Assembly (NCBI GenBank): GCA_016713335.1
Contig: JADJPH010000040.1
Span: 1-64,000 of the forward strand
Direction of reading: 5' to 3'
From: Candidatus Fredericiella danica
GTDB taxonomy: Bacteria; Chloroflexota; Anaerolineae; Caldilineales; Caldilineaceae
Length of the DNA: 64,000 nt
Below, one piece after another: positions 20,376 through 28,275 of this stretch. Position numbers and translations under genes: made by a program. The stretch's first letter is position 1. The number at the start of each line of letters is the position of its first letter. Under the pieces are notes generated by a model. It was not told the origin of the DNA. It did no database searches and saw only the letters and a list, made by a program, of their open reading frames with translations.

Positions 20376-20861
20376 ATGACAGAGACACCGAAGCGTAAGA
20401 TTCTTGTTGTCTGCACCGCCAATATCTGTCGCTCCCCGGCAGTGGCAGGCATGATCGAGATGCGCTTGGCGGCGAAAGGGATCGCCGAGCTCGTTTCCGT
20501 CGTGTCCGCTGGCGTCTTTGCACAGGAAGGGTATGGCGCGGACCCCATCATGGCCGCGTTCATGCAGGAAGCGGGGGTTGACCTCAGCAACCATGTGAGC
20601 CACCCTCTTGGCCTTGCAGACGTTACTAATGCGGACCTGATCATCGTGATGGAAGAGGCGCATCGCACTGCGATCTTTCACCGCTGGCCACGGGTGTTGC
20701 ACAAGGTGCTCTTGCTGAGCGAACTTGCCGGGGAACATGCAGACCTCGATGATCCACATGGTGGCTCGAATGAAGCCTATCTGCAGGCAATTGCCCTGGC
20801 CGAACAGTGGCTTGACAATGGGTGGGCACTGCTGCAACGAAGGCTCGATCTACCGGCGTGA
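20376..20861 (+). CDS. Low-molecular-weight protein-tyrosine phosphatase family
   Basis: The P-loop VCTANICRSP (Cys13, Arg19 in C-x5-R-S) lies at the N-terminus, and the general-acid segment LDDPHGGS near residue 122 completes the catalytic set. At 161 residues it has the usual family length. The start at ATG 20376 is preferred because GGAG lies 8-9 bases upstream; earlier in-frame ATG/TTG codons at 20343-20355 would add a tail not seen in the family. In bacteria such phosphatases often act on tyrosine kinases that control capsule or exopolysaccharide export, which fits the glycosyltransferase neighbours, though no kinase gene is present here. Confidence 0.88.
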   Translation: MTETPKRKILVVCTANICRSPAVAGMIEMRLAAKGIAELVSVVSAGVFAQEGYGADPIMAAFMQEAGVDLSNHVSHPLGLADVTNADLIIVMEEAHRTAIFHRWPRVLHKVLLLSELAGEHADLDDPHGGSNEAYLQAIALAEQWLDNGWALLQRRLDLPA

Positions 20862-20972
20862 ACATCTGGCCCGGCGAGATGAGCCATTCGTCCGCCAAAC
20901 GGACATGGCAGTGCCGATATCCCCGGCAGACAGACACCCAAAAAGTTGAAACACCCACGCGGTTTGGGTTCG

Positions 20973-21002
20973 TTGACAATAGTCATAGGCTTGACGTACA
21001 CT
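20973..21002 (+). promoter_or_regulatory. Candidate promoter of the BMP importer operon
   Basis: TTGACA, 18 bases, TACACT, giving an untranslated leader of about 150 bases before ATG 21159. The leader has hairpin-forming GC-rich segments, but I could not match it to a known riboswitch. Confidence 0.45.
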
Positions 21003-21158
21003 AGCGGGCGTATAGCGCCTCCTCGCCGGGCTGACCGGCACGCCGAAGCTTCCCAGAAACTGCGACTAGTTCGGTCGCACAGGTAGCAGTGATTCTTTAC
21101 ACGTCTGTTCGGCTCAGTCAAAGTCAAACAAACAAATGCCGTGAAGGGAGAATTCTAT

Positions 21159-22412
21159 ATGGTGCGTAAGCAACTGTGGTCCATGCTGAGTGTGCTTGTG
21201 CTGATGGCGCTTGTACTTGGCGCCTGCGTCGCGCCGGCCGCTGCACCTGCTGCAGCGCCTGCCGGTGGCGAAGCTGCGGCAACGCAGGAGGCCGCGCCGG
21301 CAGCAGAGGCCGGTGGTATTCAGATTCCGACGATCGAGGAAGGCAAGTTCAACGTAGCGTTTGTCTATGTTGGCCCGATCGGTGATGGCGGCTATACGTA
21401 TGCGCACAATCAGGGGCGTGAATATGTCGATGCGCAACTGGGCGACAAGGTGCACACCGCCTACATCGAGAGCGTACCTGAAGGCGCTGATGCCGAGCGC
21501 GTCATCCGCAATCTGGCTCGCGCCGGCTTCGATGCCGTGATTACGACCTCATTCGGTTATATGGATCCGACTGCGACCGTTGCCGAGGAGTTCCCGGACA
21601 CCGACTTCATCCATGTATCCGGTTTTAAGAGCAATGACACGAACTTCGCCAACCTGTTTGGCGCCATGGAAGACATGAAGTATCTCTCCGGCATGGTCGC
21701 CGGTGCGCGCGCAAAGGCTGACGGTAGTAACAAGGTCGGCTACATTGCGCCCTTCCCGATTCCCGAAGTGATCCGCCTGGCCAATGCCACGACGATGGGC
21801 ATGCGCCAGACCTGCCCCGAATGCACGATGGATCTGCGCTGGACTTTCTCCTGGTTCGATCCGAAGGGCGAGCAGCAGGCGGCTGAGTCGCTGCTGGATG
21901 GTGGCGCAAGCGTCGTGGTTACGGGCGCTGACACTCCGTTCCCGGTCAAGGTCGCCGGCGAGCGTGGTCTTTGGGGTATCGGCTACGACAGCTCGAACTC
22001 CTGCGAAGTCGACCTGGCGCACTGCCTCACCACCCCCTACTGGAACTGGGGCCCAGAGTATGCGGCATTGATCCAGCAGATGATGGATGGCACCTTCCAG
22101 GGTGGTAGCATCTACTTTGACGCGGATAGTGGTGGTCTGGGATTGGTGGGCTTCATGGAAGGCGAGACGCCGTTGGAAGGCGTGCCCGCCGATGTGATCC
22201 CGCTGGTGCAGGAGACCCTGGCCAAGATGGAGAGCGGCGAGATGACGCGCTTCGACATCTTCTCCGGCCCGATCAAGGATAACAAAGGCGCCGAAATTGT
22301 GCCTGCAGGTGAGCAGTTGACGCAACTGGACCTCGAAGGCCTTGAAGGCTGCACCTATTGCATGAACTGGCTCGTCGAGGGTGTTGTCCCCGACGCTGAG
22401 ATTCCACAGTAG
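21159..22412 (+). CDS. BMP-family ABC transporter substrate-binding lipoprotein
   Basis: A lipoprotein signal (lipobox LGAC, Cys23) is followed by an Ala/Pro/Glu-rich linker and a BMP/PnrA-type binding domain. Seen are FVYVGPIGDGGYTYAHNQGRE, VITTSFGYMDPTATVAEEFP, and VIRLANATTMGMRQTCPEC. BMP proteins usually bind purine nucleosides or related ribosides outside the membrane. Start chosen at ATG 21159 with AAGGGAG 8-14 bases upstream; the in-frame GTG at 21141 overlaps that ribosome site. It is the first gene of the operon with one ATPase and two permeases downstream, the standard nucleoside importer arrangement. Confidence 0.9.
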   Translation: MVRKQLWSMLSVLVLMALVLGACVAPAAAPAAAPAGGEAAATQEAAPAAEAGGIQIPTIEEGKFNVAFVYVGPIGDGGYTYAHNQGREYVDAQLGDKVHTAYIESVPEGADAERVIRNLARAGFDAVITTSFGYMDPTATVAEEFPDTDFIHVSGFKSNDTNFANLFGAMEDMKYLSGMVAGARAKADGSNKVGYIAPFPIPEVIRLANATTMGMRQTCPECTMDLRWTFSWFDPKGEQQAAESLLDGGASVVVTGADTPFPVKVAGERGLWGIGYDSSNSCEVDLAHCLTTPYWNWGPEYAALIQQMMDGTFQGGSIYFDADSGGLGLVGFMEGETPLEGVPADVIPLVQETLAKMESGEMTRFDIFSGPIKDNKGAEIVPAGEQLTQLDLEGLEGCTYCMNWLVEGVVPDAEIPQ

Positions 22413-22519
22413 TAGTTCGCAAGCAGGTTCGGGTGGGCTGGTGATCTGAGACAGGTCGCCAGTCCACCTCTATCAATCACCGATATCCTCTCTCTAGCAC
22501 CGACACGCGAAATAATCCT

Positions 22520-24055
22520 ATGCCAGACGCAACTTATGCCGTCGAGATGCGCGATATTACCAAGCGTTTCCCCGGCGTGTTGGCAAATGACCACGTCAAT
22601 TTCGGCGCGCAGGCGGGCGAAGTCCATGCGCTGTTGGGTGAGAATGGCGCCGGCAAATCCACCTTGATGAACGTGCTTTGCGGGCTCTATCGACCCGAAG
22701 CCGGTGCGATTCTCATCGATGGCCAACCGGTGCACTTTCATTCGCCGCGTGACGCCATTCAAAGCGGCGTCGGCATGGTGCATCAACACTTTATGCTGGT
22801 GCAGTCGCAGAGCGTCGCCGAGAATGTATTTTTGGGCGTGCGCAACGCCAGCTTCAGTCTGCGCAGCCAGCAGATGGCGGCCGCCGTGCAGAAGATCGGC
22901 GATCAGTACGGTCTGCCGGTGGACCCCAATGCCAAGATCTGGCAGCTCTCGGTGGGTGAACAGCAGCGCGTCGAGATTATCAAAATTCTGTACCGGGGTG
23001 CGCGCATTCTGGTGTTGGACGAGCCGACGGCAGTGCTCACGCCGCAGGAAAGCGAGATGCTCTTCCAGACGCTGCGGGCCATGAAGAACGACGGCAAGAC
23101 GATCATTTTTATTTCACACAAGCTGGAAGAAGTCATCTCCATTGCCGATAACGTGACGGTGCTCCGCGCCGGCAAAGTCGCGGCGACGACGCCGGCCAAG
23201 GGGATGACGAAGGCGCAACTCGCCAGTTTGATGGTGGGGCGCCAGGTGTTCTTTCAGTTTGACAAAGCGCCGGCCAAACTCGGTGAAGTCCGGTTGGCGC
23301 TGGCCGGCGTCGAGGCGCAGGACGACAAGTTCTTGCCCGCACTGCGTGGGGTGTCGCTTGAAGTGCGCAGCGGCGAAATCGTGGGTATTGCCGGCGTTGC
23401 GGGCAATGGACAGCGCGAACTGGCGGAGACCGTGACCGGCTTGCGGAAACTCACTGCGGGGAAGATCACCGTAGCCGGGCGCGATGTGACAGGGTCTCCA
23501 CCCCTGGTGATGATTGATGCCGGCATCGCCTATGTGCCTGAGGATCGCCATCACACGGGCACTGCGCCAAACTTGAGCGTCGCCGAGAACCTGGCGTTGA
23601 AAGCCTACCGTAAGCCACCGATTGGCCACGGCGCCCTCATCGCACCGGATGCCATGCAGACCTCGGCGGTGGATTTGATCCGCGCTTTTGACATTTCGAC
23701 CCCTGGACCACAGACGCCTGCCCGCAAGCTGAGTGGTGGTAATCTGCAGAAGGTGATTCTGGCACGGGAGATTTCGGCGGAGCCACAGGTGTTGATTGCG
23801 GCCTCGCCCACACGGGGCCTTGACATCGGGGCGACGGAATCGGTGCGTAAATTGCTGCTGGCGCAGCGTGACGAAGGCGCGGCCATTCTCTTGATCTCCG
23901 AAGATCTTGATGAGATTTTCGCCATTTCTGATCGGATTGTGGTCATGTACGAGGGCAGCATCATGGGAGAGTTCCCCACGGCGGAAGCAGAGATTGGCCA
24001 GGTGGGTCTGCTCATGGCGGGCGGTGAGCATGGCGCGCATGCAAGTGCGGTCTGA
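22520..24055 (+). CDS. ABC transporter ATP-binding protein, double-domain (BMP/ribose importer type)
   Basis: A 511-residue tandem ATPase. The first domain has Walker A GENGAGKST, Q-loop VHQHFML, a signature read as LSVGEQQR, Walker B ILVLDEPTAVL and switch His in ISHK. The second domain has the degenerate P-loop GVAGNGQRE, signature LSGGNLQK and ISED in place of the switch His. This asymmetry is normal for the MglA/RbsA/NupA group, where one composite site does the work. It energises import through the two following permeases. It lies 107 bases after the binding protein gene; no terminator is seen between them. Confidence 0.92.
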   Translation: MPDATYAVEMRDITKRFPGVLANDHVNFGAQAGEVHALLGENGAGKSTLMNVLCGLYRPEAGAILIDGQPVHFHSPRDAIQSGVGMVHQHFMLVQSQSVAENVFLGVRNASFSLRSQQMAAAVQKIGDQYGLPVDPNAKIWQLSVGEQQRVEIIKILYRGARILVLDEPTAVLTPQESEMLFQTLRAMKNDGKTIIFISHKLEEVISIADNVTVLRAGKVAATTPAKGMTKAQLASLMVGRQVFFQFDKAPAKLGEVRLALAGVEAQDDKFLPALRGVSLEVRSGEIVGIAGVAGNGQRELAETVTGLRKLTAGKITVAGRDVTGSPPLVMIDAGIAYVPEDRHHTGTAPNLSVAENLALKAYRKPPIGHGALIAPDAMQTSAVDLIRAFDISTPGPQTPARKLSGGNLQKVILAREISAEPQVLIAASPTRGLDIGATESVRKLLLAQRDEGAAILLISEDLDEIFAISDRIVVMYEGSIMGEFPTAEAEIGQVGLLMAGGEHGAHASAV

Positions 24056-24116
24056 TCGAACGGTGATTTTTCAACCAGTAGAGGCGGTCTGCGGAAGATG
24101 ACCACAACGACGACAA

Positions 24117-25202
24117 ATGCACCGCGGGGGGGCGCCGCGCATCCGATTTGAACGGAGGCTGGAGCAGCCGCGCTGGCTCTCCATCGCCAGCCCGTTTATT
24201 CTGGTGGCCGCGGCGTTGGCGGTTGGCGCCGCCTTGCTGGCGCTTGTCGGCGCCGCACCCCTGGTCGTTTACGGCCGGATGGCGGAAATCGCGTTTGGCA
24301 GCGCCTATGGTTGGTCTGACACAACCATCAAGGCGACCCCTTTAATCCTTGCCGGATTGGGCGTCTCAATCGCGTTCAAGATGCGCCTCTGGAATATCGG
24401 CGCCGAAGGCCAACTCTTTATCGGCGCCTGGTGTGCAACAGGTGTCGCGTTGTTTTTGATGCCGAAAGATACGCCACAAGCGTTGATGCTGCTCGCGATG
24501 GGGCTGGCCGGGTTTATCGGCGGCGCCTTTTGGGGGTTCATCCCCGGCGTGCTTAAAGCGAAGTTGAACATCAACGAAATCATCACAACGCTGATGCTCA
24601 CCTATGTCGCATTTCAGTGGAACAACTTTTTCGTCTATGGGCCATGGAGTCAGCGTGGCTTTGGTCTTACCGAGCAATTCCCGAAAAGCGCCTGGATGCC
24701 CCGCTTTACGGATTTTGGCAAGATCTTCCCGGCGTTCCAGGGCATGACCGCCCACTTCGGCATCCTGTTGGCGGTGATCCTTGCCGTTTTCCTCTGGTTT
24801 GTCTGGCGGCGATCCAAATGGGGATTTGGCGTCAAAATCATCGGCGATAACCCTCGGGCCGCACGCTATGCCGGAATCAACCTCACGCGCAATATCATTG
24901 TGGTCATGATGTTGAGCGGTGGGTTGGCCGGGATTGCCGGCATGGTCGAGGTGAGCGGCGTGGTGCACCGCTTGCAGGAGCGCTTCTCGCCCGGCTATGG
25001 CTACACGGCGATCATCATCGCCTGGCTCGCCAAATTGAATCCGCTGGCCATTATTCTGGTCTCTTATCTCTTTGGTGGTCTGCTGGTTGGCGGGGACGCC
25101 ATTCAGCCAGCCGGCATTGCAGGTATGTTGCAGGGAGTCATTCTCTTCGTAGTGGTCGGCGGCGAATCGATGCTGCAGTACCGCATCAGAGTGGAACGCT
25201 AG
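24117..25202 (+). CDS. ABC transporter permease (nucleoside/ribose type), first subunit
   Basis: About nine to ten membrane helices with the family hallmark LWNIGAEGQLFIGAW and the coupling segment GFGVKIIGDNPRAARYAGIN. Length 361 residues. The true start may be ATG 24098: dropping one G from the run of seven at about 24122-24128 would give MTTTTTNAPRGAPRIRF joined in frame. As written, that ATG meets a stop, leaving ATG 24117. It is followed 3 bases later by the second permease. The pair form the membrane channel of the BMP importer. Confidence 0.88.
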   Translation: MHRGGAPRIRFERRLEQPRWLSIASPFILVAAALAVGAALLALVGAAPLVVYGRMAEIAFGSAYGWSDTTIKATPLILAGLGVSIAFKMRLWNIGAEGQLFIGAWCATGVALFLMPKDTPQALMLLAMGLAGFIGGAFWGFIPGVLKAKLNINEIITTLMLTYVAFQWNNFFVYGPWSQRGFGLTEQFPKSAWMPRFTDFGKIFPAFQGMTAHFGILLAVILAVFLWFVWRRSKWGFGVKIIGDNPRAARYAGINLTRNIIVVMMLSGGLAGIAGMVEVSGVVHRLQERFSPGYGYTAIIIAWLAKLNPLAIILVSYLFGGLLVGGDAIQPAGIAGMLQGVILFVVVGGESMLQYRIRVER

Positions 25203-25205
25203 TCT

Positions 25206-26156
25206 ATGGATCTCAGCTTCTTTGTTGTCTTATTGGCGGCCGGCATCCGTTATGGAACGGGCACATTGTTTGCGACGATTGGCGAAATTTTCGCTGAACG
25301 TGCGGGCGTGCTCAACGTCGGCATCGAAGGCATGATGTTGATGGGGGCGGTCACCGCCTATGGCGCGGCGTATTATACCGGCAATCCCTGGCTGGGGTTG
25401 CTGGTTGCGCTGATTGTTGGCGGCGTCATGGCGTTGTTGCATGCGTTTGTGACGATCACGCTGCGTGCGGATCAGGTGGTCAGTGGGCTGGCGCTGACAC
25501 TCCTGGGGGCCGGCTTGAGCGCCGTGATTGGTGCGCCGCTGGTTGAAGTGCGCGATGCCCCGCAACTGCCGGCGTTTCCCATTCCTGGGCTTGCACAGAT
25601 TCCGATTCTTGGCCCGATCTTCTTTGACCATAATGTGATCGTCTATATCGGGCTTTTGGCGGCGCCGATCGCCTGGTGGTACATCTATCGGACGCGGCCG
25701 GGGATGGAATTGCGCGCGATCGGCGAGTATCCGGCTGCCGCCGACGTCCTGGGCATTGCCGTCATCCGGCAACGGTACTTATATGTTATTTTTGGAGGCA
25801 TGTTGGCCGGTCTTGGCGGCGCTGCCCTGAGCCTGGCCATTACGCCGCTGTGGGTCGAAGGGATGACGGCCGGTCAGGGCTGGATTGCCCTGGGGCTGGT
25901 CATCTTTGCCAGTTGGAATCCGCTGCGCGCGGCGCTTGGCGCCTACCTCTTCGGCGCGATCGGCCGGTTGCCATTGGACTTGCAGAATTTGCCGTTGTTT
26001 CTTGCCAATCCGCAACTGGGCTACTTCGCGCGGATGCTGCCCTATCTTTTTGTGATTCTGCTGATGATCATCAGCGCCCGTGGCAACATGCGGCGCCGGA
26101 TCGGTGCACCGGCCGCGCTTGGCCAGCCGTACGTCCGTGAAGAGCGCGGCGCCTGA
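25206..26156 (+). CDS. ABC transporter permease (nucleoside/ribose type), second subunit
   Basis: A 316-residue permease with helices throughout. It has AERAGVLNVGIEGMMLMGA, the diagnostic segment of the second permease in BMP-type importers, and the coupling region PGMELRAIGEYPAAADVLGI. The ATG is 3 bases after the stop of the first permease, so the two are translated together. Nothing is missing: binding protein, ATPase and both permeases make a complete system. Confidence 0.9.
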   Translation: MDLSFFVVLLAAGIRYGTGTLFATIGEIFAERAGVLNVGIEGMMLMGAVTAYGAAYYTGNPWLGLLVALIVGGVMALLHAFVTITLRADQVVSGLALTLLGAGLSAVIGAPLVEVRDAPQLPAFPIPGLAQIPILGPIFFDHNVIVYIGLLAAPIAWWYIYRTRPGMELRAIGEYPAAADVLGIAVIRQRYLYVIFGGMLAGLGGAALSLAITPLWVEGMTAGQGWIALGLVIFASWNPLRAALGAYLFGAIGRLPLDLQNLPLFLANPQLGYFARMLPYLFVILLMIISARGNMRRRIGAPAALGQPYVREERGA

Positions 26157-26159
26157 GCC

Positions 26160-26698
26160 ATGTTGCCACTCTCCCATATCGCCTACACCTGGTTGACGCT
26201 TAGTCTGGCACAGGATTATCTGGGCGTGGCGCCGGAGGCGGATTACCGGATGATCGCGCTGGCAGCCACTGCCCCCGACCTGATCGATAAGCCGCTGGCA
26301 GCCGCCTATTTCTATCGTAAGCACAGGTCGGCAGTGCTTTTGCACATACGCTCCTGGTGAATCTCGCTGCGATTTGGTGGACGCTGGGTAAGTTGCCCAA
26401 TATCTGGGTGTACACCTCTGCGTTTGTGGGGCATGCGCTCCTGGATCGGCTCTGGTTGTTTCCGGATACCTTTTTATTGGCCGCTGCGCGGTGGCGGTTT
26501 CATGTCTGGGGCAAGCGCGGTTCCGAACAGAAAGCGATGCGCACGGCGTATTGGGTTGCCTTCACCCGCCGGCCGGAACTCTGGGGCTGGGAACTCGGGG
26601 GCTTTATCGCGCTGGGCATCTTCATATGGCGCAAACGTCTCTATCGCCGCGATCATCTGCTCAGTTTCCTCCTGACAGGGCGGACGGATCTGCTATAA
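26160..26698 (+). CDS. YdjM/DUF457-like membrane-bound metal-dependent hydrolase, one frameshift
   Basis: The N-terminal frame reads MLPLSHIAYTWLTL with APDLIDKPLA, then KHRSAVL. The second frame, from about 26340, reads AHTLLVNLAAIWW, FVGHALLDRLWLFPDTF and further helices. Joining them needs one more T in the run CTTTT at about 26338-26342. His, PDLID and GHALLD motifs are the metal-ligand pattern of this small membrane family. The ATG is 3 bases after the permease stop, so it sits in the importer operon, but a functional link is not evident. Confidence 0.7.
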
Positions 26699-26742
26699 GA
26701 CCGATCACACATCTCCTGCCTTCAACCTTTCTGCAGTCACCA

Positions 26743-26751
26743 TGCTAGAAT
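26743..26751 (+). promoter_or_regulatory. Extended -10 promoter giving a leaderless flippase mRNA
   Basis: TGC followed by TAGAAT at 26746-26751; the ATG at 26759 is exactly where transcription should begin. No -35 match at normal spacing and no ribosome site are visible. Confidence 0.45.
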
Positions 26752-26758
26752 CCACGAT

Positions 26759-28210
26759 ATGCAGCCGACGACGGATGGGGCGCGCCACACGGGGCGCAGA
26801 GTTCTGGTCAATACGGGAGCTCTCACCGGCGCCAGCCTCTATCGCATCGGGATGAGTTTTGTCCTCCAATTGCTGATCGCCCGACGGCTTGGCGTGGATG
26901 CGCTTGGCCACTACACCATTGCGATGGCCTATCTTAATGTCAGCCAGGTGCTCAGCGAACTTGGCCTGCCATCGCTGCTGGTGCGCGATCTGGCGCAGTC
27001 GCCCTGGCGGCGCCGCAGTTACTTTCGGGCGCAGTTGCTCCTGCAGTTTGGGGCGGCATTGTTGGTATGGGTTGGCCTCGTGCTCCTTTCCTTTGTCCTC
27101 CCCTATGGTGAAACGACGCAGATCTCGCTCTGGCTGGTGGGGGCCACCTTGCCCTTGTATGCTGCGTCCTCTACGGCGCAGACGCTTTTTCAAGCCGGCG
27201 AGCGGATGGAGCTCGTCATGGGCACCGAGATTTTTGTCAATACGCTGATTCTGGTCTTCAGCCTGGTGATCCTGTGGCGTGGTGGCAACGAGATGATGCT
27301 GATTGCTGTCATTGTGGTGGCGCAAGTCTGCTCAACCGCGATCTGTCTCTGGCTGGTGCCACGGAGTAAGTTGCTGGCAGTGCCGCAGGAGGGTGGCAGC
27401 GTTGCGCGTCTCCCGCTCTTACGGCAGGCCATGCCCTTCCTTGGGCTATCCCTTGGCGACGTGCTCCTGCAGCGGATGGATATTCTCCTGTTGAGCATTT
27501 TTGCCGGGCCGATGGTGACTGGGATCTATAGCGCGGCCTACAACGTCGTGCGCGTGCTGATGAAACTGGTGCAGAGCTTCTGGAAGGCGCTCTACCCGAC
27601 GCTGAGCCGGCTGCACCGTCAGGCGCAAGACCAGTATGAACGGCTGGCACGTTTGGGCCTACGGTATGGCCTGCTGCTACTGATGCCGCTGGCCACGATT
27701 GGGGCGGCAGTCGCCAACGGTCTGTTTGCCCTTGTCTTTGGGCCCGAGTACACAGCATCGGCAGTTGTCTTCCAGATCCTGATTTGGTCTGCGCCGCTCT
27801 TCCTCTTTGAGAACTACGCGATCACGCTCTTGATGGTCGAACGCCATCCGCGCAGTAGTCTCGGTCTGCTTGCGCTCCATATTGGGGTCACAGCCGTTGC
27901 CCTGCCACTGCTGACGCAGCGTGGCGGTGCGCAAGGCGCGGCCTGGGCGGGTGTACTTGCCGGTATGGTAGGCGCCACGGCTGGATTGTGGATGCTGCAT
28001 CACTATGAGGCGCCGGTTCAACTGCAACGGCTGTGGGGTATCTTCGCCGCTGCCGCCATTGCGGGGATCGTTGCCTGGCTGCTGCCGGTTCCCTGGCTGC
28101 TACAGGTGGCGGCAGGCGGCGCGGTTTATCTGCTCGTTTGCTGGTTGGCGCGTGCGTTAACCGCGGCTGATGTCCAAACACTACGCCGTACGTTGGCGCA
28201 TCGTGGCTAA
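26759..28210 (+). CDS. Oligosaccharide/polysaccharide flippase (Wzx/MATE-like)
   Basis: A 483-residue protein with 12-14 hydrophobic helices. It opens with TGALTGASLYRIGMSFVLQL and LIARRLGVDALGHYTIAMAY, typical of polysaccharide-export flippases. RMDILLLSIFAGPMVTGIYSAAYNVV in the middle matches the helix-7 region of the family. It would flip lipid-linked oligosaccharides across the membrane. It is a single-gene unit with its own leaderless-type promoter and a convergent hairpin after the stop. Confidence 0.88.
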   Translation: MQPTTDGARHTGRRVLVNTGALTGASLYRIGMSFVLQLLIARRLGVDALGHYTIAMAYLNVSQVLSELGLPSLLVRDLAQSPWRRRSYFRAQLLLQFGAALLVWVGLVLLSFVLPYGETTQISLWLVGATLPLYAASSTAQTLFQAGERMELVMGTEIFVNTLILVFSLVILWRGGNEMMLIAVIVVAQVCSTAICLWLVPRSKLLAVPQEGGSVARLPLLRQAMPFLGLSLGDVLLQRMDILLLSIFAGPMVTGIYSAAYNVVRVLMKLVQSFWKALYPTLSRLHRQAQDQYERLARLGLRYGLLLLMPLATIGAAVANGLFALVFGPEYTASAVVFQILIWSAPLFLFENYAITLLMVERHPRSSLGLLALHIGVTAVALPLLTQRGGAQGAAWAGVLAGMVGATAGLWMLHHYEAPVQLQRLWGIFAAAAIAGIVAWLLPVPWLLQVAAGGAVYLLVCWLARALTAADVQTLRRTLAHRG

Positions 28211-28215
28211 AGAAA

Positions 28216-28244
28216 CTGCCAGGAAGCTTCATGCTTCCTGGCAG
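28216..28244. terminator. Bidirectional terminator between convergent genes
   Basis: A perfect 12-bp stem (CTGCCAGGAAGC with GCTTCCTGGCAG) around TTCAT. Read on the minus strand it is followed by TTTCTTT, so it is stronger for the beta-helix gene than for the flippase gene. Confidence 0.75.
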
Positions 28245-28275
28245 TGGTCTACCAAGATCGGTGAAATCGGTTCGA

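Noticed and set aside
20862..21158. Possible riboswitch in the leader of the BMP importer operon
   Set aside because: A leader of about 150 bases with hairpins is suggestive for a nucleoside importer, but the conserved purine-riboswitch core sequences are absent and I could not fit another class.
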